From Streptococcus suis (GTDB lineage: Bacteria; Bacillota; Bacilli; Lactobacillales; Streptococcaceae), in the NCBI RefSeq assembly GCF_002960625.1, contig NZ_POJH01000011.1, positions 1 to 64,000 of the forward strand: 64,000 nt of DNA. The letters are read 5' to 3'. Positions within the stretch are counted from its first letter, which is position 1; each line of letters starts with the position of its first letter. A program made the translations under genes and the position numbers. This document shows positions 1 to 8,626 of the stretch, piece after piece. The notes under the pieces are model-generated. The model did no database searches and had not been told where the DNA came from. It worked only from the letters and a program-made list of their open reading frames with translations.

Positions 1-148
1 TGTTTTTCATTATTAGTTACCAACTTGTCCCATAGTAAGTTCTAGCTTATTTTTTTGTCTCAGTCTAATTTCCAGTTTTGGCGTTAGACTAGAACTTACT
101 TTGAGAATTTAGGGTGCCGATTTTTGCCGAATTTATCTACTATTTTGC

Positions 149-177
149 TTGAAAATAGGCAGGTATTCTGATATACT
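149..177 (+). promoter_or_regulatory. Promoter of rpsB-tsf
   Basis: TTGAAA (149-154) and TATACT (172-177) are separated by 17 bp, a near-consensus vegetative promoter. Transcription would start around 184, leaving a leader of roughly 110 nt before rpsB. Confidence 0.75.
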
Positions 178-182
178 AATAG

Positions 183-293
183 AGTTGCTATGCAACAAAT
201 ACTCATCTCGGACCAATTGTGGTCTTGTTGCCGAAAGGTTGGGCTGCAAGTCGAAGTTCGGGAGAGGAGAAAAAACAAAAAGGAGAAATACTC
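183..293 (+). promoter_or_regulatory. 5' leader of rpsB, possibly structured
   Basis: The leader opens with a perfect small hairpin (GTTGC-TAT-GCAAC, about 184-196). It then carries a GC-richer stretch (about 230-265) that can fold, ending in the Shine-Dalgarno AAGGAGAAA (280-288). Ribosomal protein leaders often mediate autogenous control, so an S2-responsive element is possible. I do not recognise a named motif, so this is inference. Confidence 0.35.
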
Positions 294-1070
294 ATGGCAG
301 TAATTTCAATGAAACAACTTCTTGAGGCTGGTGTACACTTTGGTCACCAAACTCGTCGCTGGAATCCTAAGATGGCTAAGTACATCTTCACAGAGCGTAA
401 CGGTATCCACGTTATCGACTTGCAACAAACTGTAAAATTGGCTGACCAAGCTTACGAATTCATCCGTGATGCTGCAGCAAACGACGCAGTTATCTTGTTC
501 GTAGGTACTAAAAAACAAGCTGCTGAAGCTGTTAAAGACGAAGCTATCCGCGCTGGTCAATACTTCATCAACCACCGTTGGTTGGGTGGAACTCTTACAA
601 ACTGGGGTACAATCCAAAAACGTATCGCTCGTTTGAAAGAAATCAACCGCATGGAAGAAGATGGAACTTTCGAAGTGCTTCCTAAGAAAGAAGTAGCATT
701 GTTGAACAAACAACGTGCTCGTCTTGAAAAATTCTTGGGCGGTATCGCTGACATGCCACGCATTCCAGACGTAATGTTCGTCGTTGACCCACACAAAGAG
801 CAAATCGCTGTTAAAGAAGCTAAGAAATTGGGTATCCCAGTTGTAGCCATGGTTGACACAAACACAGATCCAGATGACATCGATGTTATCATCCCGGCTA
901 ACGATGACGCTATCCGCGCTGTTAAATTGATCACAGCTAAAATGGCTGACGCTATCATCGAAGGTAACCAAGGTGAAGACAGCGTAGCAGCAGTTGAAGC
1001 TGAATTGGCAGCTGAGCCAGCATCTACAGAATCAATTGAAGAATTGGTTGAAGTTGTAGAAGGTAAATAA
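294..1070 (+). CDS. rpsB: 30S ribosomal protein S2
   Basis: Structural protein of the small ribosomal subunit, needed late in 30S assembly and for S1 association. The 258-residue product begins [19 protein letters not shown], the classic S2 N-terminus. It carries the S2 signatures [12 protein letters not shown] and [11 protein letters not shown] and an acidic, Ala/Glu-rich C-terminal tail typical of streptococci. The frame is open upstream to 219, but the ATG at 294 follows AAGGAGAAA at good spacing and gives the family N-terminus, so I chose it. It heads the rpsB-tsf operon, with an attenuator-like hairpin before tsf. Codon use is that of a highly expressed gene. Confidence 0.98.
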   Translation: MAVISMKQLLEAGVHFGHQTRRWNPKMAKYIFTERNGIHVIDLQQTVKLADQAYEFIRDAAANDAVILFVGTKKQAAEAVKDEAIRAGQYFINHRWLGGTLTNWGTIQKRIARLKEINRMEEDGTFEVLPKKEVALLNKQRARLEKFLGGIADMPRIPDVMFVVDPHKEQIAVKEAKKLGIPVVAMVDTNTDPDDIDVIIPANDDAIRAVKLITAKMADAIIEGNQGEDSVAAVEAELAAEPASTESIEELVEVVEGK

Positions 1071-1170
1071 TAAGTAATGAAGACGTTAAGAAAAGCATTA
1101 GATTTATCTAAATTATAGCTTTTTAGTCCGAGTACATTCTACATATTATCGAACAACAAAAAACAATCCT

Positions 1171-1200
1171 AGAGGGGCAGGGCTGAGCCCGCTCCTCTAT
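1171..1200 (+). terminator. Hairpin between rpsB and tsf
   Basis: A GC-rich stem-loop (AGAGGGGC pairing with GCTCCTCT at 1171-1198, with an inner GGGC/GCCC) is followed by only a weak T-rich stretch. It probably acts as a partial terminator or processing site that sets the S2:EF-Ts ratio. The structure is visible; the role is inferred. Confidence 0.55.
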
Positions 1201-1228
1201 TTTATAAATACAAACAAGGAGAATAGAC

Positions 1229-2269
1229 ATGGCAGAAATTACAGCAGCTCTCGTTAAAGAATTGCGTGAAAAATCAGGTGCTGGCGTTATGGACGCGAAA
1301 AAAGCATTGGTTGAAACTGAAGGTGATATCGAAAAAGCGATTGAATTGCTTCGCGAAAAAGGTATGGCTAAGGCGGCTAAGAAAGCTGACCGTGTAGCAG
1401 CTGAAGGTTTGACAGGTGTTTACGTTGATGGTAACGTAGCAGCAGTTGTTGAAGTGAATGCTGAAACTGACTTTGTTGCGAAAAACGCTCAATTCGTTGA
1501 ATTGGTAAACACTACTGCTAAAGTAATTGCAGAAGGTAAACCAGCTGACAACGAAGCAGCTCTTAAATTGGCTATGCCTTCAGGTGAAACTCTTGAAGAA
1601 GCATACGTAAACGCAACTGCAACTATCGGTGAGAAAATCTCATTCCGTCGCTTTGCTTTGGTTGAAAAAACAGATGCTCAAGCATTTGGTGCTTACCAAC
1701 ACAACGGTGGTCGTATCGGTGTTATCTCAGTTATCGATGGTGGTGACGAAACTCTTGCGAAACAAATCTCAATGCACATCGCTGCGATGAAACCAACTGT
1801 TCTTTCTTACACTGAGTTGGATGAGCAATTCGTTAAAGATGAGTTGGCACAAATCAACCACAAAATCGAACAAGACAACGAAAGCCGTGCAATGGTTGAC
1901 AAACCAGCATTGCCATTGTTGAAATACGGTTCAAAAGCTCAATTGACTGACGAAGTGATTGCAGCAGCTGAAGAAGCTATCAAAGCAGAATTGGCAGCAG
2001 AAGGCAAACCAGAAAAAATCTGGGACAAAATCATCCCAGGTAAAATGGACCGCTTCATGCTTGACAACACTCAAGTTGACCAAGCTTACACACTTCTTGC
2101 TCAAGTGTACATCATGGACGACAGCAAAACAGTTGAAGCTTACTTGAACTCAGTAAACGCTTCAGTTGTAGAATTTGCTCGTTTCGAAGTAGGTGAAGGT
2201 ATCGAGAAAGCTTCAAACGACTTTGAAGCAGAAGTTGCAGCGACGATGGCAGCAGCTCTTGGTAAATAA
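1229..2269 (+). CDS. tsf: Translation elongation factor Ts
   Basis: EF-Ts is the guanine-nucleotide exchange factor that regenerates EF-Tu-GTP. The 346-residue product has the N-terminal UBA-like module (residues about 4-40, with [19 protein letters not shown]) and the exchange motif TDFV at residues 80-83. A duplicated core domain follows. Length matches streptococcal EF-Ts, which is longer than the E. coli protein. A strong SD (AAGGAGAA) precedes the ATG. It is second in the rpsB-tsf operon, separated by a 158-bp spacer with a hairpin. Confidence 0.98.
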   Translation: MAEITAALVKELREKSGAGVMDAKKALVETEGDIEKAIELLREKGMAKAAKKADRVAAEGLTGVYVDGNVAAVVEVNAETDFVAKNAQFVELVNTTAKVIAEGKPADNEAALKLAMPSGETLEEAYVNATATIGEKISFRRFALVEKTDAQAFGAYQHNGGRIGVISVIDGGDETLAKQISMHIAAMKPTVLSYTELDEQFVKDELAQINHKIEQDNESRAMVDKPALPLLKYGSKAQLTDEVIAAAEEAIKAELAAEGKPEKIWDKIIPGKMDRFMLDNTQVDQAYTLLAQVYIMDDSKTVEAYLNSVNASVVEFARFEVGEGIEKASNDFEAEVAATMAAALGK

Positions 2270-2349
2270 TTTGTAGTCTTCATTTTATCTTTTATTACTT
2301 CGTTAACTCGCCTTGCCGTACTTCAGTACAGCCTACGGCTCGTTGCCTC

Positions 2350-2402
2350 GTACTAAAAGCAAACTGAAAAACTACTCGATAATTCAAGAACTTCCGAAAG
2401 GG
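2350..2402 (+). repeat. 53-bp direct repeat, copy 1
   Basis: It starts GTACTAAAAGCAAACTGAAA and ends AAGAACTTCCGAAAGGG. It differs from the copy at 2532-2584 at only a few positions. Its 3' end forms AAGAACT...AGTTCTT with a T-rich tail, probably the tsf terminator. Confidence 0.7.
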
Positions 2403-2531
2403 AGTTCTTTTCATATTGAGAGCTGTACTTCACGAATGTGACTTACTTTACAAGCTGTACGGCTCTTTTTGAGGCGAACTTGGTTCGCACTATCTCCAGC
2501 CTTCAAAGGTTCCCCAAACCATTTGAAGCGA

Positions 2532-2584
2532 GTACTAAAAGCAAACTGAAAGCTTACTCGACAATTCAAGAACTTCCGAAAGGG
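2532..2584 (+). repeat. 53-bp direct repeat, copy 2
   Basis: Second copy of the unit at 2350-2402, 182 bp downstream. Its terminator arm is degenerate (GGGGGAATTTTTT replaces GGGAGTTCTTTT), so the hairpin is weaker. This suggests duplication of the tsf 3' region followed by decay. Confidence 0.7.
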
Positions 2585-2678
2585 GGAATTTTTTGTAAAA
2601 TCGGTCTTAGGGCGGATGTCTGAACAGGTCGAGTGAGTTATACTATTATCAATCCTAAATATTTTTCATAATCTCCTT

Positions 2679-2710
2679 AAAAAGCACCGGCCATGTGGTC
2701 GGTGCTTTTT
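2679..2710. terminator. Bidirectional terminator
   Basis: A near-perfect stem (AAAAAGCACCGGCC / GGTCGGTGCTTTTT) lies between convergent tsf and the 2712-3413 gene. It has A/T tracts on both sides and can serve both strands. Confidence 0.85.
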
Positions 2711-2711
2711 G

Positions 2712-3413
2712 TTAGATTTCTAAAATATAAGTATCCCAGCTAGGCTTGTTTGGTTGTCGGAATTGGTCAGCTAAATGCATGGCGATAGGATCGCAGTCAT
2801 CAGCCTCAAAGCTAATTTGTTCATACTGTTCAAATAGTTGGCAAATAACTGCTTGGATGAAGGAACCAAAGCTTTGTTCATCTTTTCCGCATACGTAGGC
2901 AATTTCATCGGTATCTATGAAGGCACAATTTTTTGAGTCTGTATAAACCAAATCAGGTAAGCCCTTTTCAAATTCTTCTTGACTGGCAGTCCAAGGATTG
3001 ATGTCTTGGTGGACTGTTTGATAGTGGTCAAAGACTTGCTGACAGGCTATTTGATAAGGTGCGGTGCCTTTGCGGACTATGTTTAGGTTGGTGGTGTCTG
3101 CTTGACCAAGGTAGTCTTGTTTGGTCACTTCGAACTCATAACATTTCCGCTTGCAGACAAAGCCAGCTGCGGTAAGGAAATGGATTCTTTCCTGCTCTGC
3201 AGAAGAGAGCATAACTTGAAGAGTTTTTCCGCCTAAGTAAGTTTGTAAGGACTGGAAGAGCTGCTCTGCTATGGTCCAATCGTAATCGACCAAAGCCAGT
3301 CGCAGATAGCTATTGGTCTGGTGGTAGGGATTTTGGTAGCTGCGAATCTTACCGAGTGGTCTTCCTTGATAAGAGATGTGGAAGGTGTTGGCTTGGTAGG
3401 AAATGTCCAGCAT
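2712..3413 (-). CDS. GNAT-like acetyltransferase family protein (putative)
   Basis: Product of 233 residues, cytoplasmic, without membrane segments. I see a plausible acetyltransferase-like layout: a beta-rich N-terminal half with HFLTAAGFVCKRKCYEFEV around residues 78-96, resembling the C-terminal strand-turn of one GNAT domain, then a second alpha/beta half (ICQLFEQYEQISFEADD). A tandem or degenerate GNAT fold is the best guess. No acetyl-CoA Q/RxxGxG/A loop stands out, so substrate and activity are unknown. Its ATG overlaps the stop of the upstream thioredoxin-like gene by one base (TAATG), so the two are co-transcribed and coupled. Confidence 0.6.
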   Translation of the reverse strand: MLDISYQANTFHISYQGRPLGKIRSYQNPYHQTNSYLRLALVDYDWTIAEQLFQSLQTYLGGKTLQVMLSSAEQERIHFLTAAGFVCKRKCYEFEVTKQDYLGQADTTNLNIVRKGTAPYQIACQQVFDHYQTVHQDINPWTASQEEFEKGLPDLVYTDSKNCAFIDTDEIAYVCGKDEQSFGSFIQAVICQLFEQYEQISFEADDCDPIAMHLADQFRQPNKPSWDTYILEI

Positions 3414-3751
3414 TAGTCTTGAATAAAGACCGCAATCTCTTCTTCGGTCATGCTGGAGTCGCAGCGGACTTGGACTCCAGTCGATTTAGCGACCAAGAGA
3501 CCTGGTACGGTAGGAACTTGGTAGTGGTCGCGAAGGGCCTGGAGTTGAGGGCTGACTTGGCTAGAGTCGAGGAAGTGAATGGTCACTTGCTTGTCTTGGG
3601 CTACCTTGTGGAGTTTTGGCGCAAAGCGGTTGCAGTAAGGACAGGTTGCTCGTCCGATGAAGAGAACAGCCCCCTCTTTGGCAGTTAGCAGGCTCTGTGC
3701 CTGCTCCACAGTCACATTTGTAAAATCTTGAATGTAATCTTGAAAGTTCAT
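3413..3751 (-). CDS. Thioredoxin-like protein, bacteriocin transport accessory (Bta/PedC) type
   Basis: Small thioredoxin-fold protein (112 residues) with a CPYC redox motif in the context FIGRATCPYCNRFAPKL and a cis-proline-like VPTVPG further on. This fits the PedC/BrcD 'bacteriocin transport accessory' thioredoxins common in streptococci. The frame continues upstream to 3814, but those extra residues look non-coding and the ATG at 3751 (MNFQDYIQD) gives the normal family length. There is no signal peptide in the chosen form, so it is probably cytosolic. No bacteriocin genes lie nearby, and a general disulfide-reductase role is equally possible. Confidence 0.75.
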   Translation of the reverse strand: MNFQDYIQDFTNVTVEQAQSLLTAKEGAVLFIGRATCPYCNRFAPKLHKVAQDKQVTIHFLDSSQVSPQLQALRDHYQVPTVPGLLVAKSTGVQVRCDSSMTEEEIAVFIQD

Positions 3752-3986
3752 GGTATAAGATATAAAGGGCCTTAAGTGGACACAGATAAAATAGAAAATA
3801 AAACGACGATGCAAACGTCTTGTTTTCCTTTTTGGCCAAGTCCCTAGCCCGTATTCAGCTCAACTAAGTACGGAAGCCCTAGTCCTTTCTCCTTTTTCTT
3901 TCTATTATAGAAAATTTGAGGAGAGATTTCAAAATTCTGCTACGGATAAGGCTGGGCTTTTTCTTTCAATATTTGTCAAATTAGGG

Positions 3987-4009
3987 TATAATGGTCAAAG
4001 ATAGTCAAA
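3987..4009 (+). promoter_or_regulatory. ctsR promoter -10 and CtsR operator
   Basis: TATAAT (3987-3992) is followed immediately by GGTCAAAGATAGTCAAA (3993-4009). This matches the CtsR heptad direct repeat (A/GGTCAAA-NAN-A/GGTCAAA). The operator covers the start point, implying autoregulated heat-shock control of ctsR-clpC. Confidence 0.85.
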
Positions 4010-4024
4010 GAAAGAGGCGATACT

Positions 4025-4483
4025 ATGGCGATGAAAAATACATCAGATTATATCGAAGAGCATATCAAAGCCATCTTGGACCAGGTCAATGTGGCAGAGT
4101 TGCGCCGCAGCGAATTGGCCAGCCGGTTTGAAGTGGTTCCCAGCCAGATAAACTATGTCATTAAAACCCGTTTTACAGCCAGTCGAGGTTATATTGTAGA
4201 AAGCAAACGAGGTGGCGGTGGTTACATCCGCATTGGTCGGATTACCTTTTCAGACAAGCATGAACTGGTTCATGATTTACTAAACAATATGGGCGAACAA
4301 CTGTCTGCGACGGTCTATGCAGATATTCTGCAGTTGTTGTTTGATGAAGGATTGATGACAGAAAGAGAGGGAAATCTCTTTTTGGCAACTGGTTCGGATG
4401 AGGTCTTGGGCAGGGATGCAGATAGTATTCGCGCTCGGATGATGCGTCAGGTTTTGCGGCGCTTAGATAGGAAAGAGGAATAA
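4025..4483 (+). CDS. ctsR: Transcriptional repressor of class III heat-shock genes
   Basis: CtsR represses clp genes at normal temperature and is inactivated on heat or thiol stress. The 152-residue protein has the N-terminal winged helix (residues about 5-70). The glycine-rich wing KRGGGGYIRIG (61-71) acts as the thermosensor, and a C-terminal four-helix dimer domain follows. The CtsR box lies 15 bp upstream of the ATG. It precedes clpC by 4 bp in the common ctsR-clpC operon. McsA and McsB are absent, as in streptococci. Confidence 0.96.
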   Translation: MAMKNTSDYIEEHIKAILDQVNVAELRRSELASRFEVVPSQINYVIKTRFTASRGYIVESKRGGGGYIRIGRITFSDKHELVHDLLNNMGEQLSATVYADILQLLFDEGLMTEREGNLFLATGSDEVLGRDADSIRARMMRQVLRRLDRKEE

Positions 4484-4487
4484 ATTC

Positions 4488-6944
4488 ATGAAAATTTCAA
4501 CTGGTTTACAAAGGGTGTTTGAAGATGCCCAGTTGGTCGCCCAACGCTATGCCTGTGACTATTTAGAAACCTGGCATATTCTCCTGGCCTTTGTCATCAA
4601 TCACGATACGGTTGCAGGGGCCGTCTTGGCAGAATATCCTGCTTCTATTTCAGAGTATGAGCATGCGACCTTTGTCGTGACGGAGAAGGTCTATCGTGAA
4701 GACTTGGAGAGTTTTCGTATCTTACCGTCTTCTAAACGTTTGGATGAAACAGCTAGTTTGGCAAAAAAGATTGCGGAAGTGGTCAAGGCCAAGGAGTTGG
4801 GAACGGAACATCTTTTCCTAGCCATGTTGCTGAACAGACGTTCGACTGCCAGTCTGATTTTGGACAAGGTCGGTTTTCATTTTGAGGACTCAGATGATAA
4901 GATTCGTTTTATTGATTTACGAAAAACCTTGGAAACACGTGCAGGCTTTACAAAGGAAGATTTGAAATCTATTCGCAGTATCTTGAAGGGTGGAAAAGCC
5001 AAGCCAGCCAATGCGGGACAGATGATGGGGATGCCTCCTGGTCCCCAAACAGGTGGATTGGAGGACTATACCCGTGATTTGACTGCACTAGCCCGAGAAG
5101 GAAAGATGGAACCTGTTATTGACCGGGATGCTGAAATTTCACGTATGATTCAAATCTTGTCCCGAAAAACAAAAAATAATCCTGTCCTAGTCGGTGATGC
5201 GGGTGTCGGAAAAACGGCTCTTGCTTTGGGCTTGGCTCAACGTGTCGCTTCAGGTGATGTGCCTGTTAGTCTATCTAAGATGCGGGTACTAGAACTTGAT
5301 TTGATGAATGTGATTGCGGGCACTCGTTTCCGTGGTGACTTCGAAGAGCGGATGAACAATATCATCAATGACATCGAAGAAGATGGTCAGGTCATTCTCT
5401 TTATTGATGAACTGCATACCATTATGGGTTCAGGCTCTGGTATTGATTCGACCTTGGATGCGGCCAATATCCTCAAGCCGGCCCTGGCTCGCGGAACTCT
5501 TCGGACAGTTGGGGCGACGACTCAAGATGAGTACCAAAAGCATATCGAAAAAGATGCGGCCTTGGTACGTCGTTTTGCCAAAGTGATGATTGAAGAGCCG
5601 ACTGTGGAAGATAGCATTGCCATTTTGTCTGGTCTAAAAGGGACTTTTGAGAAATACCATAGGGTCCGTATTGGAGATAGGGCTGTAGAGGTTGCTGTAA
5701 CCTACGCTAAGCGGTATTTGACCAGTAAAAACCTGCCAGATTCAGCAATAGACTTGCTAGATGAAGCCAGTGCAACCGTGCAAAATCGTGCCAAGGGACA
5801 GGGAGAATTAGCAGAAGCTGGTTTGACCAGTCTGGATAAGGCTTTGATGGCTGGTAAGTATAAGACAGTTAGCAAGTTACTGCGTCAAGCAAAAGAAGCA
5901 GCTAAATCCAGTCAAAACTATGACTTGGAAGTGACGGAAGAAGATGTCTTAGAAACCCTCAGTCGTCTGTCTGGTATCCCTGTGACCAAGCTTAGCCAGT
6001 CAGATGCCAAGAAGTATTTGAATTTGGAAGCCGAATTACACCAGCGTGTCATTGGCCAGGAAGAAGCCATTTCTGCAGTCAGCAGGGCCATCCGTCGTAA
6101 TCAGTCAGGTATTCGAACAGGTCGCAGACCGATTGGTTCATTCATGTTCTTGGGACCGACGGGTGTCGGTAAGACGGAGTTGGCTAAAGCCTTGGCAGAG
6201 GTTCTCTTTGATGATGAATCTGCTCTTATCCGTTTTGATATGTCCGAGTATATGGAGAAATTCGCAGCCATCCGTCTAAATGGTGCCCCTCCGGGCTATG
6301 TGGGCTATGAAGAAGGGGGCGAATTGACGGAAAAAGTCCGCAACAAACCTTACTCTGTTCTCCTCTTTGACGAGGTTGAAAAAGCCCATCCAGATATTTT
6401 CAATGTGCTCTTGCAGGTCTTGGATGATGGTGTCTTGACGGACAGTAAGGGACGTAAGGTTGATTTCTCAAATACCATTATTATCATGACATCCAACCTT
6501 GGAGCGACAGCTCTTCGGGATGATAAGACAGTTGGTTTTGGGGCTCTTGATTTGTCTAAGGACCACAAGGAAGTGGAGAAGCGCATTTTTGAGGAATTGA
6601 AAAAAGCCTACCGTCCTGAATTTATCAACCGTATTGACGAGAAAGTTGTTTTCCATAGCCTAACGGAAAGGCATATGCAGGATGTTGTCAAGGTTATGGT
6701 CAAATCCTTGCTTGCGGTAACAGCTGAGAAAGACATTACTCTCAAACTTCAGCCGTCTGCCCTTAAGTTATTGGCTAAACAAGGTTACGACCCAGAAATG
6801 GGGGCTCGCCCACTTCGTAGACTCTTGCAGACCAAGTTGGAAGATCCATTGGCAGAGATGTTGCTCCGTGGGGAGTTACCAACTGGTTCAACCTTGAAGA
6901 TTGGGGTTAAGGGCGAAGAGCTTAAGTTTGATGTGGTCAAATAG
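4488..6944 (+). CDS. clpC: ATP-dependent Clp protease ATP-binding subunit ClpC
   Basis: AAA+ unfoldase that feeds substrates to ClpP. The 818 residues comprise Clp_N repeats (about 1-145) and D1 with Walker A GDAGVGKT (about 236-243) and Walker B LFIDELH. A middle region (about 410-470) is followed by D2 with Walker A GPTGVGKT (about 555-562), VLLFDEVEKAH and the C-terminal small domain. It lies 4 bp after ctsR with SD GAGGA and shares the CtsR-controlled promoter. One oddity: the D2 loop reads EKFAAIRLNGAPPGYVG, with Ile (ATC, about 6269) where homologues I recall have Ser (AGC), a one-base difference next to the pore loop. Confidence 0.97.
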   Translation: MKISTGLQRVFEDAQLVAQRYACDYLETWHILLAFVINHDTVAGAVLAEYPASISEYEHATFVVTEKVYREDLESFRILPSSKRLDETASLAKKIAEVVKAKELGTEHLFLAMLLNRRSTASLILDKVGFHFEDSDDKIRFIDLRKTLETRAGFTKEDLKSIRSILKGGKAKPANAGQMMGMPPGPQTGGLEDYTRDLTALAREGKMEPVIDRDAEISRMIQILSRKTKNNPVLVGDAGVGKTALALGLAQRVASGDVPVSLSKMRVLELDLMNVIAGTRFRGDFEERMNNIINDIEEDGQVILFIDELHTIMGSGSGIDSTLDAANILKPALARGTLRTVGATTQDEYQKHIEKDAALVRRFAKVMIEEPTVEDSIAILSGLKGTFEKYHRVRIGDRAVEVAVTYAKRYLTSKNLPDSAIDLLDEASATVQNRAKGQGELAEAGLTSLDKALMAGKYKTVSKLLRQAKEAAKSSQNYDLEVTEEDVLETLSRLSGIPVTKLSQSDAKKYLNLEAELHQRVIGQEEAISAVSRAIRRNQSGIRTGRRPIGSFMFLGPTGVGKTELAKALAEVLFDDESALIRFDMSEYMEKFAAIRLNGAPPGYVGYEEGGELTEKVRNKPYSVLLFDEVEKAHPDIFNVLLQVLDDGVLTDSKGRKVDFSNTIIIMTSNLGATALRDDKTVGFGALDLSKDHKEVEKRIFEELKKAYRPEFINRIDEKVVFHSLTERHMQDVVKVMVKSLLAVTAEKDITLKLQPSALKLLAKQGYDPEMGARPLRRLLQTKLEDPLAEMLLRGELPTGSTLKIGVKGEELKFDVVK

Positions 6945-6952
6945 GTGGTAAG

Positions 6953-7453
6953 ATGCTTGAACTAAGACCGCTTTTGGAAGAAGAAAAGGAAGCCTTTATT
7001 GTTCGCAATCAAATGGCCTTTCGGGAGGCCTTGGCGGATGACATGCCTGAGGGTGAAGAGGTGATTAGTCGGGAAGAAATTTTGGAAAGCCTGCTTGCTC
7101 CCAAGGCCCAAGCTTTTCAGGTTTATTGGCAGAATGATTTGGTTGGTGGTGTTGTTGTCCAGATTGACTCAGTAACCAATCGCAACTCCTTGGACCTTTT
7201 GTTTGTCGATGGCAATCATAAGGGACAGGGTTTAGGCTTAAAAATCTGGCTGGCTCTTGAACAAGCCTATCCAGACACGGAAGTTTGGGAAACCCACACC
7301 CCGCATTTTGAGGTGCGCAATATTCACTTCTATGTCAATAAATGTGGTTTTCAGATTGTGGAATTTTTCAATCCAGCTCATCCGATGGAGCATGTACCTG
7401 ACTTTCCAGATGCAGAATTATTCTTCCGCTTTGAAAAACATATGAAGAAATAG
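6953..7453 (+). CDS. GNAT family N-acetyltransferase
   Basis: A 166-residue single-domain acetyltransferase. The acetyl-CoA loop is visible as VDGNHKGQGLGLKIW (about residues 84-98, R/Q-x-x-G-x-G/A type). It is followed by the motif B region with VRNIHFYVNKCGFQIVEFF, the usual 'N..FY...GF' signature. The substrate is unknown. The gene starts 8 bp after clpC with SD AGGTGG, so read-through from the ctsR operon is likely. A terminator follows. Confidence 0.85.
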   Translation: MLELRPLLEEEKEAFIVRNQMAFREALADDMPEGEEVISREEILESLLAPKAQAFQVYWQNDLVGGVVVQIDSVTNRNSLDLLFVDGNHKGQGLGLKIWLALEQAYPDTEVWETHTPHFEVRNIHFYVNKCGFQIVEFFNPAHPMEHVPDFPDAELFFRFEKHMKK

Positions 7454-7480
7454 GGGGTAGAGAGACTACCTTCTATTTTT
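7448..7480 (+). terminator. Terminator after the GNAT gene
   Basis: A stem of AAATAGGGGGTAG and CTACCTTCTATTT with loop AGAGA, then T-rich sequence, overlaps the end of the coding frame. Confidence 0.7.
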
Positions 7481-7517
7481 CTTGGTTTGAACCTTTCTAT
7501 AAAAAAGTATAAAAACA

Positions 7518-7546
7518 TTGACTTTTTTTGTACAAACATGTATGAT
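7518..7546 (+). promoter_or_regulatory. Promoter of nadR-pnuC-nrtR with candidate NrtR operator
   Basis: TTGACT (7518-7523) and TATGAT (7541-7546) are spaced by 17 bp. Within the spacer, overlapping the -10, is TACA-AACA-TGTA (7531-7542), an inverted repeat well placed for a repressor. Since the operon ends in an NrtR-like gene, autorepression is the obvious hypothesis. The operator assignment is inference. Confidence 0.6.
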
Positions 7547-7578
7547 ATAAAATATAAAAAATAATAAAAAGGTAGATT

Positions 7579-8616
7579 ATGAAACAATCAGTTGCAGTTA
7601 TTTTTGGGACCTTTGCTCCCATGCATAAGGGTCATATTGACCTCATCCAGCGGGCCAAACGAGAGTGCGATCGGGCGGTTGTTATCGTATCTGGATATGA
7701 GAATGACCGAGGTCACCAAATTGGTTTGGGCTTGCAAAAACGCTTTCGCTATATTCGTGAAACTTTCAATGATGAACCCTTGGTATCGGTCTTTAAGTTG
7801 GATGAGACAGGTATGCCGCCCTATCCAGAAGGGTGGACGCCCTGGTTAGAAGCCCTGCAGGACTTGGTGGCTACTAAGGAAGATGAAGAATTAGTTTTCT
7901 ATGTATCAGAGCAGGAGTATGCAGATGAATTGCGTACTCGAGGTTTCAAGGCTTCCTTCACAGAGAGAAACTTTGGAATTTCTGCTACCCTTATCCGCGA
8001 ACAGTCTGCTAAGTATTGGAATATGATTGCCAAGCCATTCCGTCGGCATTTTTCCAAAAATATCTTAGTGGTCGGATCTGCTTCAAACGGGAAAACGACA
8101 CTGGTGCGAGATCTGGGACGGTATTATTCCTGTCCTGTTTCGCTAGAGTATGCTCGTCACTACCAACAACGCTATAATGTACGTGATGATGAGCTAACAG
8201 GAAAAGATTATAACTATCTTTTGACTGGTCAATACCGCCAGACTTCTATTTTGATTGATTCGGATACTAATAGAGGTCTAGTGATTGCAGATACGAATGC
8301 TACCGTGACGGAAGCCTACTATAATTATTATATTGGTGAGACCTCTAGTTCCTTCCATTCACTTTGTGCCGATACGGTCAAGAATGAAAAATGGGATTTG
8401 ATTATCTTTGTCTTGCCGACGGGCTCTTATGTCGATGATGGTTTTCGGGATATGACTATGGCTGACACGAACATTCGCAATGCTTTTACTGAGCATTTGA
8501 AGGAATTGGTCGCAAAAAATCATCCCCAGACTCCGCTAGCCTTTATCGGTGGGTCTTATGCAGAAAATTATGCCAAAGCTATCCAGCTGATCGATGGCAT
8601 TTATCAAGAATTCTAG
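7579..8616 (+). CDS. nadR: NadR: NMN adenylyltransferase / ribosylnicotinamide kinase
   Basis: Bifunctional NAD salvage enzyme: it phosphorylates nicotinamide riboside and adenylates NMN. The 345-residue protein has an N-terminal nucleotidyltransferase domain with GTFAPMHKGHIDL (HxxH-type, H16 and H19) and the downstream motif ISATLIREQ. The kinase domain has the P-loop GSASNGKTT (about 165-173). The N-terminal HTH of enterobacterial NadR is missing, so it is an enzyme only; regulation is supplied by the NrtR-like gene two places downstream. It leads the operon nadR-pnuC-nrtR with 10 bp to pnuC. Confidence 0.93.
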   Translation: MKQSVAVIFGTFAPMHKGHIDLIQRAKRECDRAVVIVSGYENDRGHQIGLGLQKRFRYIRETFNDEPLVSVFKLDETGMPPYPEGWTPWLEALQDLVATKEDEELVFYVSEQEYADELRTRGFKASFTERNFGISATLIREQSAKYWNMIAKPFRRHFSKNILVVGSASNGKTTLVRDLGRYYSCPVSLEYARHYQQRYNVRDDELTGKDYNYLLTGQYRQTSILIDSDTNRGLVIADTNATVTEAYYNYYIGETSSSFHSLCADTVKNEKWDLIIFVLPTGSYVDDGFRDMTMADTNIRNAFTEHLKELVAKNHPQTPLAFIGGSYAENYAKAIQLIDGIYQEF

Positions 8617-8626
8617 GAGAGAATTG

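Larger units (their letters stand above)
2270..2711. other. Repeat-bearing spacer after tsf
   Basis: This 442-bp spacer has no convincing gene; a 61-codon open frame at 2438-2623 has no SD and no recognisable product. It contains a 53-bp sequence present twice (2350-2402 and 2532-2584). Each copy ends in a terminator-like hairpin (CAAGAACTTCCGAAAGG and flanks), followed by a convergent terminator at 2679-2710. Confidence 0.6.

Noticed and set aside
306-971. 221-codon open frame on the minus strand
   Set aside because: Shadow of rpsB; composition and lack of SD argue against coding, while the plus strand is clearly ribosomal protein S2.
2438-2623. 61-codon open frame after tsf
   Set aside because: No Shine-Dalgarno, overlaps the 53-bp repeat and a terminator, and the product has no recognisable features.
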